Shown: positions 23,771 through 33,498, counted from the first letter of the stretch. The stretch is DNA of 64,000 bases from Actinoallomurus bryophytorum (GCF_006716425.1 NZ_VFOZ01000001.1:2790001-2854000), one strand, 5' to 3'. The notes: generated by a model from the sequence alone, not told the origin. Numbers and translations: made by a program.

Positions 23771-24652
23771 GTGAAGCCGCGCTACGAGCAGCCGGGCATA
23801 CCTGACGGAAGTACTTTCACTTGCTTCGTCCGCCGCCAGAGCGCCTTCGACTTCGCCTGGCACTACCACCGGGAGTACGAGCTCACGCTCGTCACCGGGG
23901 GTACGGGCACCCGCTATGTGGGTACCACCGTGGAGCGTTACCACCCCGGTGACCTGGTCCTGCTCGGCCCGGATCTGCCGCACACCTACGTCTCCGAGCC
24001 GTACGAGGGGATGGCCGAGGCGGTGGTCGCGCAGTTCCGGCACGACTTCCTCGGGCCGGAGTTCTTCACCCTGCCCCAGTTCCGCACGGTCGACGGCCTG
24101 CTGTCCCGGTCCACCCGCGGCCTGCGCTTCGGGCAGGCCCAGGGCGAGGTGCGGGCGCTCCTGACCCGGCTGCCCCGCCTCGACGCCGCGGCCCAGACCG
24201 TGGCGCTCCTCGACGTGCTACGCCGCTTCGCCACCGACGCCGCGGCCACGCCGATCACCGGCCCCGGATACGCCCCCGCCCCGAGCACCGCCGTGCGCGA
24301 CCGCATCGACGCCGTGTGCCGCCACCTCCAGCAGACCCACACCGAGCCCGTGAACCAGGCGGAGGTGGCGGCACTGGTGCACATGCCGCCGACGTCCTTC
24401 AGCCGCTTCTTCCGCCGCGCCATGGGCCGTACGCTCACCGACTACGTCAACCAGCTCCGGGTGGAGACGGCGTGTTCCCTGCTGACCGCCACCTCCCTGC
24501 CGGTCACGGAGGTCGCCGCCCGCAGCGGATATCGGAACCTCTCGAACTTCAACCGCCGCTTCCGCGAGCTGAAGGGACTGCGGCCGACGGAGTACCGGGC
24601 CGCACACCGAAGGCCGGGAGACCGTGCCGCGGCGCGGGCGAAGAACGAGTAG
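23771..24652 (+). CDS. AraC family transcriptional regulator
   Basis: 293 residues: an N-terminal cupin sensor (FAWHYHREYELTLVTGGTGT, YHPGDLVLLGPDLPH) and a C-terminal AraC double helix-turn-helix (NQAEVAALVHMPPTSFSRFF; ITEVAARSGY-like second helix in VTEVAARSGYRNLSNFNRRF). The cupin His residues could bind metal or sugar. The divergent layout with the PhyH gene, 140 bp between starts, suggests it controls that gene. GTG start at 23771. Confidence 0.92.
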   Translation: MKPRYEQPGIPDGSTFTCFVRRQSAFDFAWHYHREYELTLVTGGTGTRYVGTTVERYHPGDLVLLGPDLPHTYVSEPYEGMAEAVVAQFRHDFLGPEFFTLPQFRTVDGLLSRSTRGLRFGQAQGEVRALLTRLPRLDAAAQTVALLDVLRRFATDAAATPITGPGYAPAPSTAVRDRIDAVCRHLQQTHTEPVNQAEVAALVHMPPTSFSRFFRRAMGRTLTDYVNQLRVETACSLLTATSLPVTEVAARSGYRNLSNFNRRFRELKGLRPTEYRAAHRRPGDRAAARAKNE

Positions 24653-24697
24653 GCGGTGGCGGGCACCGGCCCGCCACCGCACTGGCAGGATGGCGGC

Positions 24698-25051
24698 ATG
24701 GAACGTGTGGTTGGTATCGGTGGATATTTCATGCGTGCCGCCGACCCGGTGGCCCTGGGCGCTTGGTACCGCGACTGCCTGGGCCTGGACGCCGACGAGA
24801 ACGGCCTGTGGCGTCAGGAAACCGGGCCGACGGTCTTCGCTACGTTCGAGTCCGAGACCGACTACCTCGGATCCCGCGCCCAGCAGGCCATGCTCAACTT
24901 CCGGGTCCGCGACCTGGACGCGATGCTCGCGCAACTGCGCGCCAAGGGAGCGGACGTGGCGGAAGAGACACAGGACATGGAAGGGGTCGGCCGATTCGGC
25001 TGGGTCACCGATCCTGAGGGCAACCGGATCGAGCTGTGGCAGCCCGCCTGA
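24698..25051 (+). CDS. VOC superfamily (glyoxalase-like) protein
   Basis: A 117-residue single-domain vicinal-oxygen-chelate protein: GIGGYFMRAADPVALGAWYR at the N-terminus and the C-terminal signature GWVTDPEGNRIELWQP, whose Glu is the usual metal ligand. The first half has no His ligand at the classical position, so metal binding is uncertain. The ATG at 24698 is the family-consistent start. It is 45 bp behind the AraC gene and possibly co-transcribed. Confidence 0.88.
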   Translation: MERVVGIGGYFMRAADPVALGAWYRDCLGLDADENGLWRQETGPTVFATFESETDYLGSRAQQAMLNFRVRDLDAMLAQLRAKGADVAEETQDMEGVGRFGWVTDPEGNRIELWQPA

Positions 25052-25073
25052 CCGTCTCCTCACGCACCCGCCG

Positions 25074-26096
25074 TCACGCCGGTACGACGTACGGGAAATG
25101 CGTGTCCCTCAGGTGTTCGGAGACGGACGGCTTCAGGCCCGAGGGTACGGCCATGCCGGAGACGAGGGACAGCATCGCCTCGGGTGCGTTGTCCCCCGGC
25201 GTGCGGCCGTTGCGTACGGCGAATCCGTATGTCGCGGGTGTTCCCACTACGTAGGACAGGACGTCGGGGAACAGCTCCCGCGCCACGGTCCGGCCGTAGC
25301 CGTCGGGGTCGGCGGAGGTCCCGCCGGCGGCTACGGCGGCGGCCACGAGGTCGGCGATGTGCCCTCCTTCGGCGGCGAAGTCCTCGGAGGGGTGCCGGGT
25401 GTTGGCGGGGTTGGAGAAGTCGGTGTCGTCGAACCAAAAAATGGGCCACATCATGGGGTGTCCGGCGCGGTTGACCTGCCGCCAGCCGCCCGCGTCCGTG
25501 GCGAGCTTGGTGGCGCACCAGACGCCGATGCGAGCGCCGGGGCGTAGCTGTGGATGCCGGTGGGGGATTTCGAGGACGATCGATTCGACCGTCGTGTCGG
25601 CGAAGCTGTTCTGCGCCTCTTCCGAGCGCCATCCCGACAGGTCCACGGCCGTGCCGTTTCTCACTGCCGCGTTGACCACCTCCAGCAGCGACAGGTCGAT
25701 GTAGAAGGAGTCCGCGATGCGGCCTGCCCAGATCCGGGCGTCACTCCCCCCGGTCTGCTCGCCGGTCCGGCCTTCCAGCACCGGCGTGCCGGCCGCGGAG
25801 TCCTCGCGCGCCTCGTCGCCGTGGAGAGCGTGCAACCGCAGGGCCTGCCGGCCGTCCGAGTCCACCTCTCCGAAGGACACCCGGTAGGTCAGGGCTTCGA
25901 AATCGGCCCCGTCGAAGTGCACCTTGAACTCATAGCGTGCCTCCGGGTGGAAGCCCGGCTTCACGTGGACTCCGGTGATCGTGGAGTTGACGTCCATGAC
26001 GAACACCGTGCTGCCCTCGCCGGGAAAGACGTAGAGGTCATCGATGTACAGCTGACCGTTCTGACTCGCGAGCGGCGTATCAAGGTGATGGGACAT
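25074..26096 (-). CDS. DUF4331 family protein (second copy)
   Basis: 340 residues starting MSHHLDTPLASQNGQLYIDD. It is clearly a paralogue of the protein at 5130-6137: shared ATDAGGWRQVNRAGHP-like and RELFPDVLSYVVGTPA segments. No signal peptide. The two copies differ in the loop rich in Glu/Asp after residue 90. Convergent with the VOC gene (22-bp gap). No PucR gene lies beside this copy. Confidence 0.9.
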   Translation of the reverse strand: MSHHLDTPLASQNGQLYIDDLYVFPGEGSTVFVMDVNSTITGVHVKPGFHPEARYEFKVHFDGADFEALTYRVSFGEVDSDGRQALRLHALHGDEAREDSAAGTPVLEGRTGEQTGGSDARIWAGRIADSFYIDLSLLEVVNAAVRNGTAVDLSGWRSEEAQNSFADTTVESIVLEIPHRHPQLRPGARIGVWCATKLATDAGGWRQVNRAGHPMMWPIFWFDDTDFSNPANTRHPSEDFAAEGGHIADLVAAAVAAGGTSADPDGYGRTVARELFPDVLSYVVGTPATYGFAVRNGRTPGDNAPEAMLSLVSGMAVPSGLKPSVSEHLRDTHFPYVVPA

Positions 26097-26298
26097 GGCA
26101 CGGTCCTAAGCCGTTGGAACAGCTCTCGAAGTGAGCCTACCCATCGGCATGGTCCGAATACCGGCCGTCGCCGATGACCAGGTCCGCAGGGCCCGAACGG
26201 CGCCGGACGGTATTTCGGCAGGCGCGCATGGAAACCGGGACGGGGGTAGAGGAGAAACCCGCACGGGACCGGAAGCCCAGGTCCACCGGCGGGCGGCC

Positions 26299-27072
26299 TC
26301 AGGCGTCCTGGAGGAGCTGGTGGCGCAGCCGGGCCAAGGTCTTGGTGATGAGGCGGGAGACGTGCATCTGGGAGAGGCCGAGGAGTTCGGCGATCTCGGC
26401 CTGCGTCTTGTTCCCGTAGAACCGGTGCATCAGGATCGTCCGCTCTCGCGCCGGCAGTTGTTCCAGCAGCGGACGCAGCGTGTTGCGGTCCACGACCATC
26501 TCCAGGTCGGGGTCCACGTCACCGATCAGCTCACCGAGCGGCGTGGTGTCCTGGTCGTCGCTGACCGGGGTGTCGAGCGACACGCTCTGGTACGCGTCGG
26601 CGGCGCCGAGCGCCTCGATGGTCTCTTCCTCGGTCACGCCCAGGATCGCCGAGATCTCCCGGACGCTCGGCGGCCGGCCGTGTTCCTGGAGGAAGTCCCG
26701 CCGGGCGTTGCGTAGGGCGAGCGACAGTTCCTGGAGATGCCGTGGCACGCGAACGGCCCAGGTGTGGTCGCGGAAATGGCGTTTGACCTCGCCGGTCACG
26801 GTGGGCACGGCGAACGACAGGAACCGTCCGCCGTACGTCGCGTCGTACCGGTTGATCGCCTTTACCAGGCCCACCATGGCGGCCTGCTCGATGTCCTCTC
26901 TGGCCTCGCTGCGCTGCGTGTAGCGGCGGACGATATGCCGGACCAGCGGAACATGGATCCGTACGAGCTCGGAACGGATCTGCTCCCAGCGCGGGTCGGC
27001 CGCGGAGGTGGCGGCGAGTTCCGCGAGGAGTTCCTCGGTGTGACCGTCGTCGTAGCCGTCGTGTGTAGGCAT
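26299..27072 (-). CDS. SigB/SigF-type RNA polymerase sigma factor
   Basis: 257 residues with sigma regions 2 (DIEQAAMVGLVKAINRYD, FLSFAVPTVTGEVKRHFRD), 3 (RPPSVREISAILGVTEEE) and 4 (GNKTQAEIAELLGLSQMHVSRL). The length and the YTQRSEAREDIEQ start mark the SigB/SigF/SigG group used for stress and development in actinobacteria, normally held by anti-sigma kinases. A PP2C phosphatase and a STAS protein 2.5-4 kb away could form its partner switch. No anti-sigma kinase gene is seen in the window. Confidence 0.93.
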   Translation of the reverse strand: MPTHDGYDDGHTEELLAELAATSAADPRWEQIRSELVRIHVPLVRHIVRRYTQRSEAREDIEQAAMVGLVKAINRYDATYGGRFLSFAVPTVTGEVKRHFRDHTWAVRVPRHLQELSLALRNARRDFLQEHGRPPSVREISAILGVTEEETIEALGAADAYQSVSLDTPVSDDQDTTPLGELIGDVDPDLEMVVDRNTLRPLLEQLPARERTILMHRFYGNKTQAEIAELLGLSQMHVSRLITKTLARLRHQLLQDA

Positions 27073-27099
27073 GCCGGTATCCCTCGTCAGTTGCGGAAG

Positions 27100-27118
27100 G
27101 CAGGTCGTTTCGACCTGC
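27100..27118. promoter_or_regulatory. Inverted repeat upstream of sigma factor gene
   Basis: A perfect 8-bp inverted repeat, GCAGGTCG-TTT-CGACCTGC, lies 28-46 bp before the sigma start codon. It could be an operator or a leader hairpin. I see no matching copy elsewhere in the window. Confidence 0.45.
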
Positions 27119-27243
27119 TGACAGGAGGGCGGCGTCTTTGCCCAGCGGGCTACATGATCGACGAGCGAGTCGGATAACGCAACCGGCCGGAACCGGGCCT
27201 GCCTGTCTCGCTCCGATCGCGCGGTACGCGGACGGCCGGGATC

Positions 27244-27282
27244 GACGGCACCAGGGACGCGGAAGACGTCCCCGGTGCCGTC
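27244..27282 (-). terminator. Terminator-like hairpin after catalase gene
   Basis: GACGGCACC and GGTGCCGTC form a 9-bp stem, extended by an inner GACG/CGTC pair. It lies about 75 bp beyond the catalase stop on the minus strand. No U-run follows, as is usual for GC-rich actinobacterial terminators. Confidence 0.62.
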
Positions 27283-27355
27283 CTTTCCGTACGTACGGCC
27301 CGAGATCAGGTGGACCGTGAGCGGGCGGACCCGTACGGCGGCACCGGGGTCGAGG

Positions 27356-29446
27356 TCAGGCCGGGATCGGGCCGAGGTCCCGTTCGGGATGGCGGTGGGC
27401 CGCGATGGCCTCGACGAGCGCCTCGGTGAACTCCCCGGTCGCCGTGCCGGCGGTCACCACGCCCTGGTCGGATACGGCGTCCCCGTCGCTGTGCCGTACG
27501 GCTGTGATCCTGGCCGTCTCGAGCAGGGAGACGCCCTCTCCCAGCGCTCCGACGGCCTTGCCGTGCTTGAAGGCCTCGCTGACGAAGTGGACGGCGTCCC
27601 CGTCGCCGGCGAGGTTCTGCACGCTCTGCTCTCCGCCGGGTATCACCACGGCGTCGTACAGAACGGACGCGACCGTGGTCAGCGCACGGGTCACCGCTAC
27701 GTCGTCTCCGGACGCCGCCTGGACGGACCCGTCCACGGCCGCCAGCACCTCCCATTTCGCTCCGGCCCCGGTCAGGGCCTCGGTGACCGAACGGATGTGG
27801 CCGGCGTCGACGCCGTCGGCGGCGAGGATCGCGATCTGGCGGGTGGCGACGCTGTCCTTGGGGCTGTTGTCCTGGCTGAGTGCCGGTGAACGCCGGTCGC
27901 CGGCGCGGCTGGCCGGCTTTTCCGGTGGTGCGACACCGACTCCCGCGGCGACCCGAGTCGCCAGCTCGTGGTCGACGTTCGCGAGGTTGCGCAGGACGCC
28001 TTCGCGGATGGCCATCTCGCCGACCTTGCCGAGCTCGAACCGGAAAGCGGCCACGATGTGGTCCTTTTCCCAGTCGGCCATGCTGTTCCAGAACAGGGTC
28101 GCCTGGGAGTAGTGGTCGGCGAAGCTCTCACTACGCTTACGGATCTTGCTGCCGTCGACGCGCTCCTGGTAGTGGACGTAGCCGTCCGGGGCCAGGGCCG
28201 GGCAGCCGCCGCCGACGGTGTTGGGGTGGTACGCGGCCTTGCCCTGGTGCACCGTGGTCTGGTGGTAGCCGTCGCGGTGATGGTTGCGTACCTCGTTCAG
28301 CGGCCGGTTGACGGGAAGCTGAGCGAAGTTGGGGCCGCCCAGGCGGATCAGCTGCGTGTCGAGGTAGGAGAACAGCCGGGCCTGCAGGAGCGGGTCGTTG
28401 GTGAAGTCGATGCCGGGGACGACGTTGGCGGTGTGGAAGGCCACCTGTTCGGTCTCGGCGAAGAAGTTGTCCGGGTTGCGGTCCAGGACCATGCGGCCGA
28501 CCGGTTGTACCGGGACCTCCTCCTCCGGGATGATCTTGGTCGCGTCCAGCAGGTCGAAGTCGAACTTGTGCTCGTCGGCCTCGGATACCAGCTGAACTCC
28601 CAGCTCCCACTCGGGGAGGTCACCGCCCTCGATGGCGTCCCAGAGGTCGCGGCGGTTGAAGTCCGGGTCCTTTCCGGCGATCTTCTGCGTCTCGTCCCAG
28701 ACCAGCGAGTGGGTGCCGAGCTTGGGTTTCCAGTGGAACTTCACGAAGGTGCCCGCACCGTCGCCGTCGACGAACCGGAAGGTGTGCACGCCGAAGCCCT
28801 GCATCATGCGGTAGCTGCGCGGCAGCGCGCGGTCCGACATCAGCCACATCATCATGTGCGTGGTCTCGGGCTGGAGCTGCACGAAGTCCCACAGCGTGTC
28901 GTGGGCCGAGGACGCCTGCGGGATCTCCCGATGCGGCTCGGGCTTCACGGCGTGGACGAAGTCGGGGAACTTGATGCCGTCCTGGATGAAGAAGACCGGC
29001 ATGTTGTTGCCGACCAGGTCGAAATTGCCCTGGGCGGTGTAGAACTTGGTCGCGAAGCCGCGTACGTCCCGTACCGTGTCGGCCGACCCGCGCGAGCCCG
29101 CCACGGTCGAGAACCGCACGAAGACAGGCGTCCGCGTCCCGGGCGTGGTCAGGAACTCCGCCGCCGTCACTCCGGCGAGCACGTCGTCATAGGGCTCGAA
29201 GTATCCGTACGCGCCGGCGCCGCGAGCGTGCACGACCCGCTCGGGAATCCGCTCGTGGTCGAAATGTGTGATCTTCTCGCGGAAGTGGAAGTCCTCCATG
29301 AGGGTCGGCCCGCGCTCACCGGCCCGTAGCGAGTTGTCCGTCTCACCGATCGGGATCCCCTGGTCGGTGGTCAGAACGGAGTCGTCCGGGTCGACTCGAT
29401 CGGCGTCGAGCTGCCGGTCCTTGGCCGTCCTGTCATCGCCTGCCAT
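27356..29446 (-). CDS. katE: Large-subunit catalase with C-terminal DJ-1/PfpI-like domain
   Basis: 696 residues from the ATG at 29446 (GGAGG before it). The clade-2 monofunctional catalase core has distal His at about 73 ([11 protein letters not shown]), Asn in [11 protein letters not shown] and the proximal haem Tyr in [31 protein letters not shown] is the family motif. The last ~180 residues ([34 protein letters not shown]) are the class I glutamine-amidotransferase-like domain of large catalases; GALGEG shows no nucleophilic Cys. It removes hydrogen peroxide in the cytoplasm. A SigB-type promoter precedes it. Confidence 0.95.
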   Translation of the reverse strand: MAGDDRTAKDRQLDADRVDPDDSVLTTDQGIPIGETDNSLRAGERGPTLMEDFHFREKITHFDHERIPERVVHARGAGAYGYFEPYDDVLAGVTAAEFLTTPGTRTPVFVRFSTVAGSRGSADTVRDVRGFATKFYTAQGNFDLVGNNMPVFFIQDGIKFPDFVHAVKPEPHREIPQASSAHDTLWDFVQLQPETTHMMMWLMSDRALPRSYRMMQGFGVHTFRFVDGDGAGTFVKFHWKPKLGTHSLVWDETQKIAGKDPDFNRRDLWDAIEGGDLPEWELGVQLVSEADEHKFDFDLLDATKIIPEEEVPVQPVGRMVLDRNPDNFFAETEQVAFHTANVVPGIDFTNDPLLQARLFSYLDTQLIRLGGPNFAQLPVNRPLNEVRNHHRDGYHQTTVHQGKAAYHPNTVGGGCPALAPDGYVHYQERVDGSKIRKRSESFADHYSQATLFWNSMADWEKDHIVAAFRFELGKVGEMAIREGVLRNLANVDHELATRVAAGVGVAPPEKPASRAGDRRSPALSQDNSPKDSVATRQIAILAADGVDAGHIRSVTEALTGAGAKWEVLAAVDGSVQAASGDDVAVTRALTTVASVLYDAVVIPGGEQSVQNLAGDGDAVHFVSEAFKHGKAVGALGEGVSLLETARITAVRHSDGDAVSDQGVVTAGTATGEFTEALVEAIAAHRHPERDLGPIPA

Positions 29447-29487
29447 GGGTTCCTCCGTCGGTGTCTCTCGTACGTCTCTGAACCGCC

Positions 29488-29511
29488 CTACCCGCGCGCG
29501 ACGCCATAAAC
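29488..29511 (-). promoter_or_regulatory. SigB/SigF-type promoter of catalase gene
   Basis: On the minus strand GTTT, exactly 14 bp, then GGGTAG lie 42-65 bp upstream of the catalase ATG. This matches the SigB/SigF consensus (GTTT-N14-16-GGGTA). A sigma factor of that group is encoded 2.4 kb downstream, so direct control is likely. Confidence 0.6.
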
Positions 29512-29589
29512 AGATCGTGGCCCGCAATGACTCAGTGTGTTCGGGCAGGCCGCTGAGCAGGGCGATCCCGGCCGGCGATGGGGCATGCG

Positions 29590-30858
29590 TCAGGCCGTGA
29601 GCTGGGCTTCGGGGCGTCGGGGCATCCATTCCAGCAGGACGACGGTCGCGTCGTCGCGTACGCGTTCGTGCTGGTAGTTCACGATCTCCCGGTTGAGGCG
29701 GCGTAGCGTTTCGGGCGCGGGCAGGCCCTCGGCGCTGTGGCGGATGACGAAGTCGGCGAGGCGCGCCAGGCCGAACATCCGGTCGTCGGCGGCGCGGGCA
29801 TCGGTGACGCCGTCGGTGTAGAGCAGGAGCCGGTCACGGGGCTGGAGCTGTTCGGTGTACACCGGAGACGCCGCGGTGACCGCCGGCCCGACGCGGTCTT
29901 CGGTCAGTCCCAGGGGCAGGCGCGGTTCGCGGAGGAGCTCTTTGATCACTTTGCTGTCCCGGATGAGCAGCGGGGGCGGGTGGCCGCACGGGATCCAGGT
30001 GAACGTTCCGGTGAGGGTGTCCAGGTCGCACAGCAGCGCGGTGCAGAACCGCGAGGCGCCGAACTGGTCGGCGATCGCCTGGTCGGCCCGTGTCGCGAGC
30101 GCGGTGAGGTCACCGCCGGAACGCCGGACGCAACGGCAGGCGGCCATCGCCACGCTGGAGATCAGGCCTGCGGTCAGGTCGTGACCGACGGAATCGAAGA
30201 TCGACACATGCAGGTGTTCCCCGAGCAGTGAGTAGTCGAAGGCGTCACCGCCGACCTCGTACGCCGGCTCCAGGGCGGCGGCCAGCAGGACCTTGCTGGT
30301 CGCGAACGTGCGCGGCGCCATGAAGGCCCAGACCATCTCGGCCTGCAGGGCCATCTCCCTGCTGCGTTGGACGAGGGCGAACGAGTCGCTGTAAACACTC
30401 TTGGCCGCGACCACCAGCCCGGCGAACGAGCCGAGCATCCGGCACCGTTCCAGCAGGGTCCGCGTGCCGTCGTCGCCCAGGGCTTCCACCGGTCCGCTCT
30501 CCGCGGCGAGAGACACCTCCATCACGCCGAGCCGCTCGGTACCGTCCACGAGCGGGACCCACAGCCTGTGCCCGTCGGGATGTTCCCCGGCCTGCTGGAC
30601 GGTGATGGTCTGGAAGGCACGGCCGGCCAGCGTCGAGTCGATCACCAGCGATGACGGCGCCCGTCCGGAGCCGCCCGGCAGCGCGTTGAGCCGATGTTGC
30701 TGGAGATCGACCAGGAAGATCCTGACCCCGGAGATGCCCAGGGGCTGTGCGGCCTCGGTCAGGTAGTCGGCCAGGTCCGCCGGTGCCATCAGATGCGACC
30801 GCTGCAACAGGTCGGCGAGCATCCGTCCCGCCGGTCCGTCATCGACAGGATGTCTCAC
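29590..30858 (-). CDS. GAF-linked PP2C-type (SpoIIE/RsbU-like) phosphatase
   Basis: 422 residues from the GTG at 30858, which overlaps the STAS stop (GTGA) and follows AGAGGGC. The N-terminal ~170 residues look like a GAF sensor (LTEAAQPLGISGVRIFLVDL). The C-terminal ~240 are a SpoIIE phosphatase with metal-binding Asp residues in VGGDAFDYS and DSVGHDLTAGL, then CGHPPPLL and LLLYTDGVTDAR. Such enzymes dephosphorylate STAS anti-anti-sigma proteins. Coupling to the STAS gene supports that role here. Confidence 0.92.
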   Translation of the reverse strand: MRHPVDDGPAGRMLADLLQRSHLMAPADLADYLTEAAQPLGISGVRIFLVDLQQHRLNALPGGSGRAPSSLVIDSTLAGRAFQTITVQQAGEHPDGHRLWVPLVDGTERLGVMEVSLAAESGPVEALGDDGTRTLLERCRMLGSFAGLVVAAKSVYSDSFALVQRSREMALQAEMVWAFMAPRTFATSKVLLAAALEPAYEVGGDAFDYSLLGEHLHVSIFDSVGHDLTAGLISSVAMAACRCVRRSGGDLTALATRADQAIADQFGASRFCTALLCDLDTLTGTFTWIPCGHPPPLLIRDSKVIKELLREPRLPLGLTEDRVGPAVTAASPVYTEQLQPRDRLLLYTDGVTDARAADDRMFGLARLADFVIRHSAEGLPAPETLRRLNREIVNYQHERVRDDATVVLLEWMPRRPEAQLTA

Positions 30859-31256
30859 GTGCCCTCTGGTCGGCCGCTCCCGGCGTCCTCCAGTGTCATG
30901 TGCATGGCCATGGCGATCGCCGAGCCGACATCGTCGGCCAGGGAGATCACGCGGGAGACGGCGGTGATGTCGAAGACCTTGCGGACGATCCCGCCGGGCG
31001 TCACCGCCACGTGCAGCCGGCACCCCAGGGCACCCGCTCGGGTATGCGTGCGCAGCAGGGCGTTGACCGCCGAAGAGTCGCAGAACGTCGTTCCGGTCAG
31101 GTCGACGATGAGTGGACCGGCGCCGGCGTTGAGCAGCGCCAGGAGCTGTTCCCGTACCTCATCGGCATTGGACGTGTCGATCTGATCGGGTAGTTGGACA
31201 ACGGTGTAGAGCATGGTGCGCGTGACCGGCAGACCAGAAGCCATGGCCCTGACCAT
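30855..31256 (-). CDS. STAS domain anti-sigma factor antagonist
   Basis: 133 residues from the ATG at 31256; GAGGGGGG six bases before it decides this start over ATGs at 31244 and 31214. A single STAS domain with the phosphorylatable Ser in DLTGTTFCDSSAVNALL. In partner switching the unphosphorylated form binds the anti-sigma kinase and frees the sigma factor. It is translationally coupled to the PP2C phosphatase that would reactivate it. Likely target: the SigB-type factor at 26299 (inference). Confidence 0.9.
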   Translation of the reverse strand: MVRAMASGLPVTRTMLYTVVQLPDQIDTSNADEVREQLLALLNAGAGPLIVDLTGTTFCDSSAVNALLRTHTRAGALGCRLHVAVTPGGIVRKVFDITAVSRVISLADDVGSAIAMAMHMTLEDAGSGRPEGT

Positions 31257-31459
31257 CCAGATCCCCCCTCTGGCATCCCGAATGGCGAGGTGGGCGGCCT
31301 CGGATCAGCTACGAGACGCCTGGTCACCGACGGCGAACGCGTGTGACACCGGCCCCTGGCCTGCGTTCACCCCGGCGGCCCTCCCCCTAAGTGTCATCCC
31401 CGACATATGACGCGAATACACCAGACAAGGTGCGAACGATGATGGGAGGGAACTTTCGG

Positions 31460-32485
31460 TCAGCGGGAGAGGGCCGCGGTGAGCTCGCTGCGGCCGCTCA
31501 CTTGGATCTTGCGATAGATGGCCTTGAGGTGGTCGTTGGTCGTGTGCGGCGACAGGTTGAGGCTGCGGGAGATCTGTTTGCCGGAGCGACCTTCGAGGAC
31601 CTGGTCGATCACGGTGCGTTCTCTGGGGGTGATGCCGTACCACGCCGTCACCGCGGGCAGCAGCTGGCCGGCCGTGGCCGGCTGGACGGTGACGGCCACC
31701 TCGCCGCGACGGGTGCCGGCCAGATGCTGGGCCTCCAGCGCGACCCAGCCATGGGAGGTCGGGATGCGGCTGAGCACCGCGCCGTTCTTCCGCCGGGCGG
31801 CGGAGGCGAAGTTCCAGAGGGTGATCGACAGATCGTCGTCGTTGTCGAGCGCCAGGTTGGGAAAGCACACGCGAAGCCAGTCGCGCCCGGTCGGGGTCAC
31901 GGACGTGATGGTGTCGGCCTCGTCGACGATCAGCACACCGGGTGGCATCGTGCCGCGCACCGGATGCGGTGTCGCACGGGTCACGTACCGCCTGAGCGAC
32001 AGTGCCAGCGGAGCCACGATCCGCTGGGCACTTTGGATGTCGGCCGGCGTGAACGCCGGACGTCCCCGCTCCCGGAGGAGGGTGAGCGTGCCCCAGAGGA
32101 CGCCGCGATCGACCAGGGCGAGTCGCATCTCACCACCCCAGCCTTCGCCGGCCATGAGGTCCAGCAGTGGCGCACTTCCCGGTGGCGCGGGGACACCGGC
32201 ACCCAGCACCGCGACAAGCGGGCGGCGGGCGACCTGCCCGGAAGGGCCGCGGGAGAGCAGGCCATCGGCTTTCACCCGCCGGTAATGATCGCAGCCGTAG
32301 CCGTTGTGCTCGGTGAGAAAGCATCCCGCGCCGGTGACCGGATCCGTGCCGGAGAGCATGTGCCCGTCGTGCGGAACGAGCCGGTGGAGTTGACGGGACA
32401 GCTCACCGCCGAGTTCGGGCAGGGTATCGGCCTGCGCCGCGGCCTGCGGTGCGGTGCGGGCAACGGACTCCAGCGCGGTGACCAC
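31460..32485 (-). CDS. LuxR family transcriptional regulator
   Basis: 341 residues. The C-terminus is a LuxR/FixJ helix-turn-helix (YGITPRERTVIDQVLEG, QISRSLNLSPHTTNDHLKAI). The ~270-residue N-terminus begins with a GAF-like segment (HRLVPHDGHMLSGTDPVTGA) and has a PAS-like second half (GVLIVDEADTITSVTPTG). It carries no receiver domain, so it is likely ligand-controlled. It is divergent from the secreted protein at 32618. GTG start at 32485. Confidence 0.88.
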   Translation of the reverse strand: MVTALESVARTAPQAAAQADTLPELGGELSRQLHRLVPHDGHMLSGTDPVTGAGCFLTEHNGYGCDHYRRVKADGLLSRGPSGQVARRPLVAVLGAGVPAPPGSAPLLDLMAGEGWGGEMRLALVDRGVLWGTLTLLRERGRPAFTPADIQSAQRIVAPLALSLRRYVTRATPHPVRGTMPPGVLIVDEADTITSVTPTGRDWLRVCFPNLALDNDDDLSITLWNFASAARRKNGAVLSRIPTSHGWVALEAQHLAGTRRGEVAVTVQPATAGQLLPAVTAWYGITPRERTVIDQVLEGRSGKQISRSLNLSPHTTNDHLKAIYRKIQVSGRSELTAALSR

Positions 32486-32617
32486 CCGACAAGTGTGGCG
32501 ACCCGCAACCCCCCAGGTCTAGGGATATCTGCGGCGTACCGGCCCTCGGACAATGAGACGCGGTTGAGAACAACAGCACCGCGTTCGTGCCGGTGAGTTG
32601 TGCAGGAAGGAATGATC

Positions 32618-33148
32618 GTGCGCAGAACCCTACTGATCGCCCCGGCCGTTGCCGCCATGCTCGCCGGCGGCGCGGTGCCGGCGACCGCGAGCACCACCCA
32701 CACGTCCACGACATCGCATGACGGCTGGGTGCCCGAACCGATCCCGCCGTTCGACGCCGCCGCGGGCGTCCTGTGTGACTTTCCCGTGCACTACGACGTC
32801 CTGGTGAACCAGGTCCGTACGAAGGTGCTGAAGACGTACCCGGACGGCACTCCCAAGCGGCAGCTGGCCGCCGGTGCGCTGTTCCTGAATGTCAGCAACA
32901 CCGACACGGGCGCCAGCACCGTGGTGGACGCCAGCGGCAGCGCGGCGATCGACTACGGCACGGACGGTTCGATGCTCTGGCACGTCGCCGGACCTGTCAT
33001 CGCCCGGCTCGGCGAAGGCACCAGCAACCTCCCGCGCGGCCTCTACACCATCAACGGGATCTACCGGATCGCGTTCAGCCCGGCCGGTTTCAAGACCATC
33101 ACCCTCACCCACGGAACCATCCATAACCTCTGCCCCGATCTGAGTTAG
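32618..33148 (+). CDS. Secreted protein of unknown function
   Basis: 176 residues from the GTG at 32618, which lies 6 nt after AAGGA; an ATG at 32612 is too close to that site. A Sec signal peptide ([19 protein letters not shown], cleavage near ATAS) leads to a ~145-residue mature domain. It has two Cys, one near each end ([10 protein letters not shown] and IHNLCPDLS), probably paired, and is rich in beta-strand sequence. I do not recognise a defined enzyme family. It is followed by a strong terminator hairpin. Confidence 0.82.
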   Translation: MRRTLLIAPAVAAMLAGGAVPATASTTHTSTTSHDGWVPEPIPPFDAAAGVLCDFPVHYDVLVNQVRTKVLKTYPDGTPKRQLAAGALFLNVSNTDTGASTVVDASGSAAIDYGTDGSMLWHVAGPVIARLGEGTSNLPRGLYTINGIYRIAFSPAGFKTITLTHGTIHNLCPDLS

Positions 33149-33153
33149 CCGGA

Positions 33154-33198
33154 CCCGGCCGGCGCCTCGAACCTGGCAGGTCCGAGGCGCCGGCCGGG
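33154..33198 (+). terminator. 16-bp stem terminator
   Basis: Perfect 16-bp arms (33154-33169 CCCGGCCGGCGCCTCG and 33183-33198) with a 13-nt loop directly follow the secreted-protein stop. It is symmetric, so it may stop transcription from both sides. Confidence 0.7.
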
Positions 33199-33216
33199 CC
33201 GCGGTCACGAATAGGC

Positions 33217-33455
33217 GGGGATCCCGGCCTCCAGGCCACCTCGATCGAGGCGATCGCGAAGCGCGCGGGGGTGGGCAAGCAGACGATCTACCGCTGGTGG
33301 CCCTCCAAGGGCTCCGGCCCGACGTCGACCTCGACGACGTGATCGAGCAGCTCTACGGCCCTCTGTACTACCGCTTTCTGCTCCGCAACAGGCCGATCAC
33401 CGAGCAGCAGGCCGCCGACATCGTCGACCTCGCCTTCTCCGGTCTGCGGCCATAG
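33217..33455 (+). pseudogene. TetR/AcrR regulator remnant, internal deletion
   Basis: The first piece is the TetR helix-turn-helix ([20 protein letters not shown], then WPSK). At about 33310 homology jumps in another frame to the extreme TetR C-terminus ([37 protein letters not shown], stop 33455). There is no start codon or N-terminal arm, and about 100 ligand-domain codons are missing. It is plainly decayed. Confidence 0.75.
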
Positions 33456-33498
33456 CGGCAGACCTAACGGAACTGTCGGCCGTCGCCGCTAAATTGCG

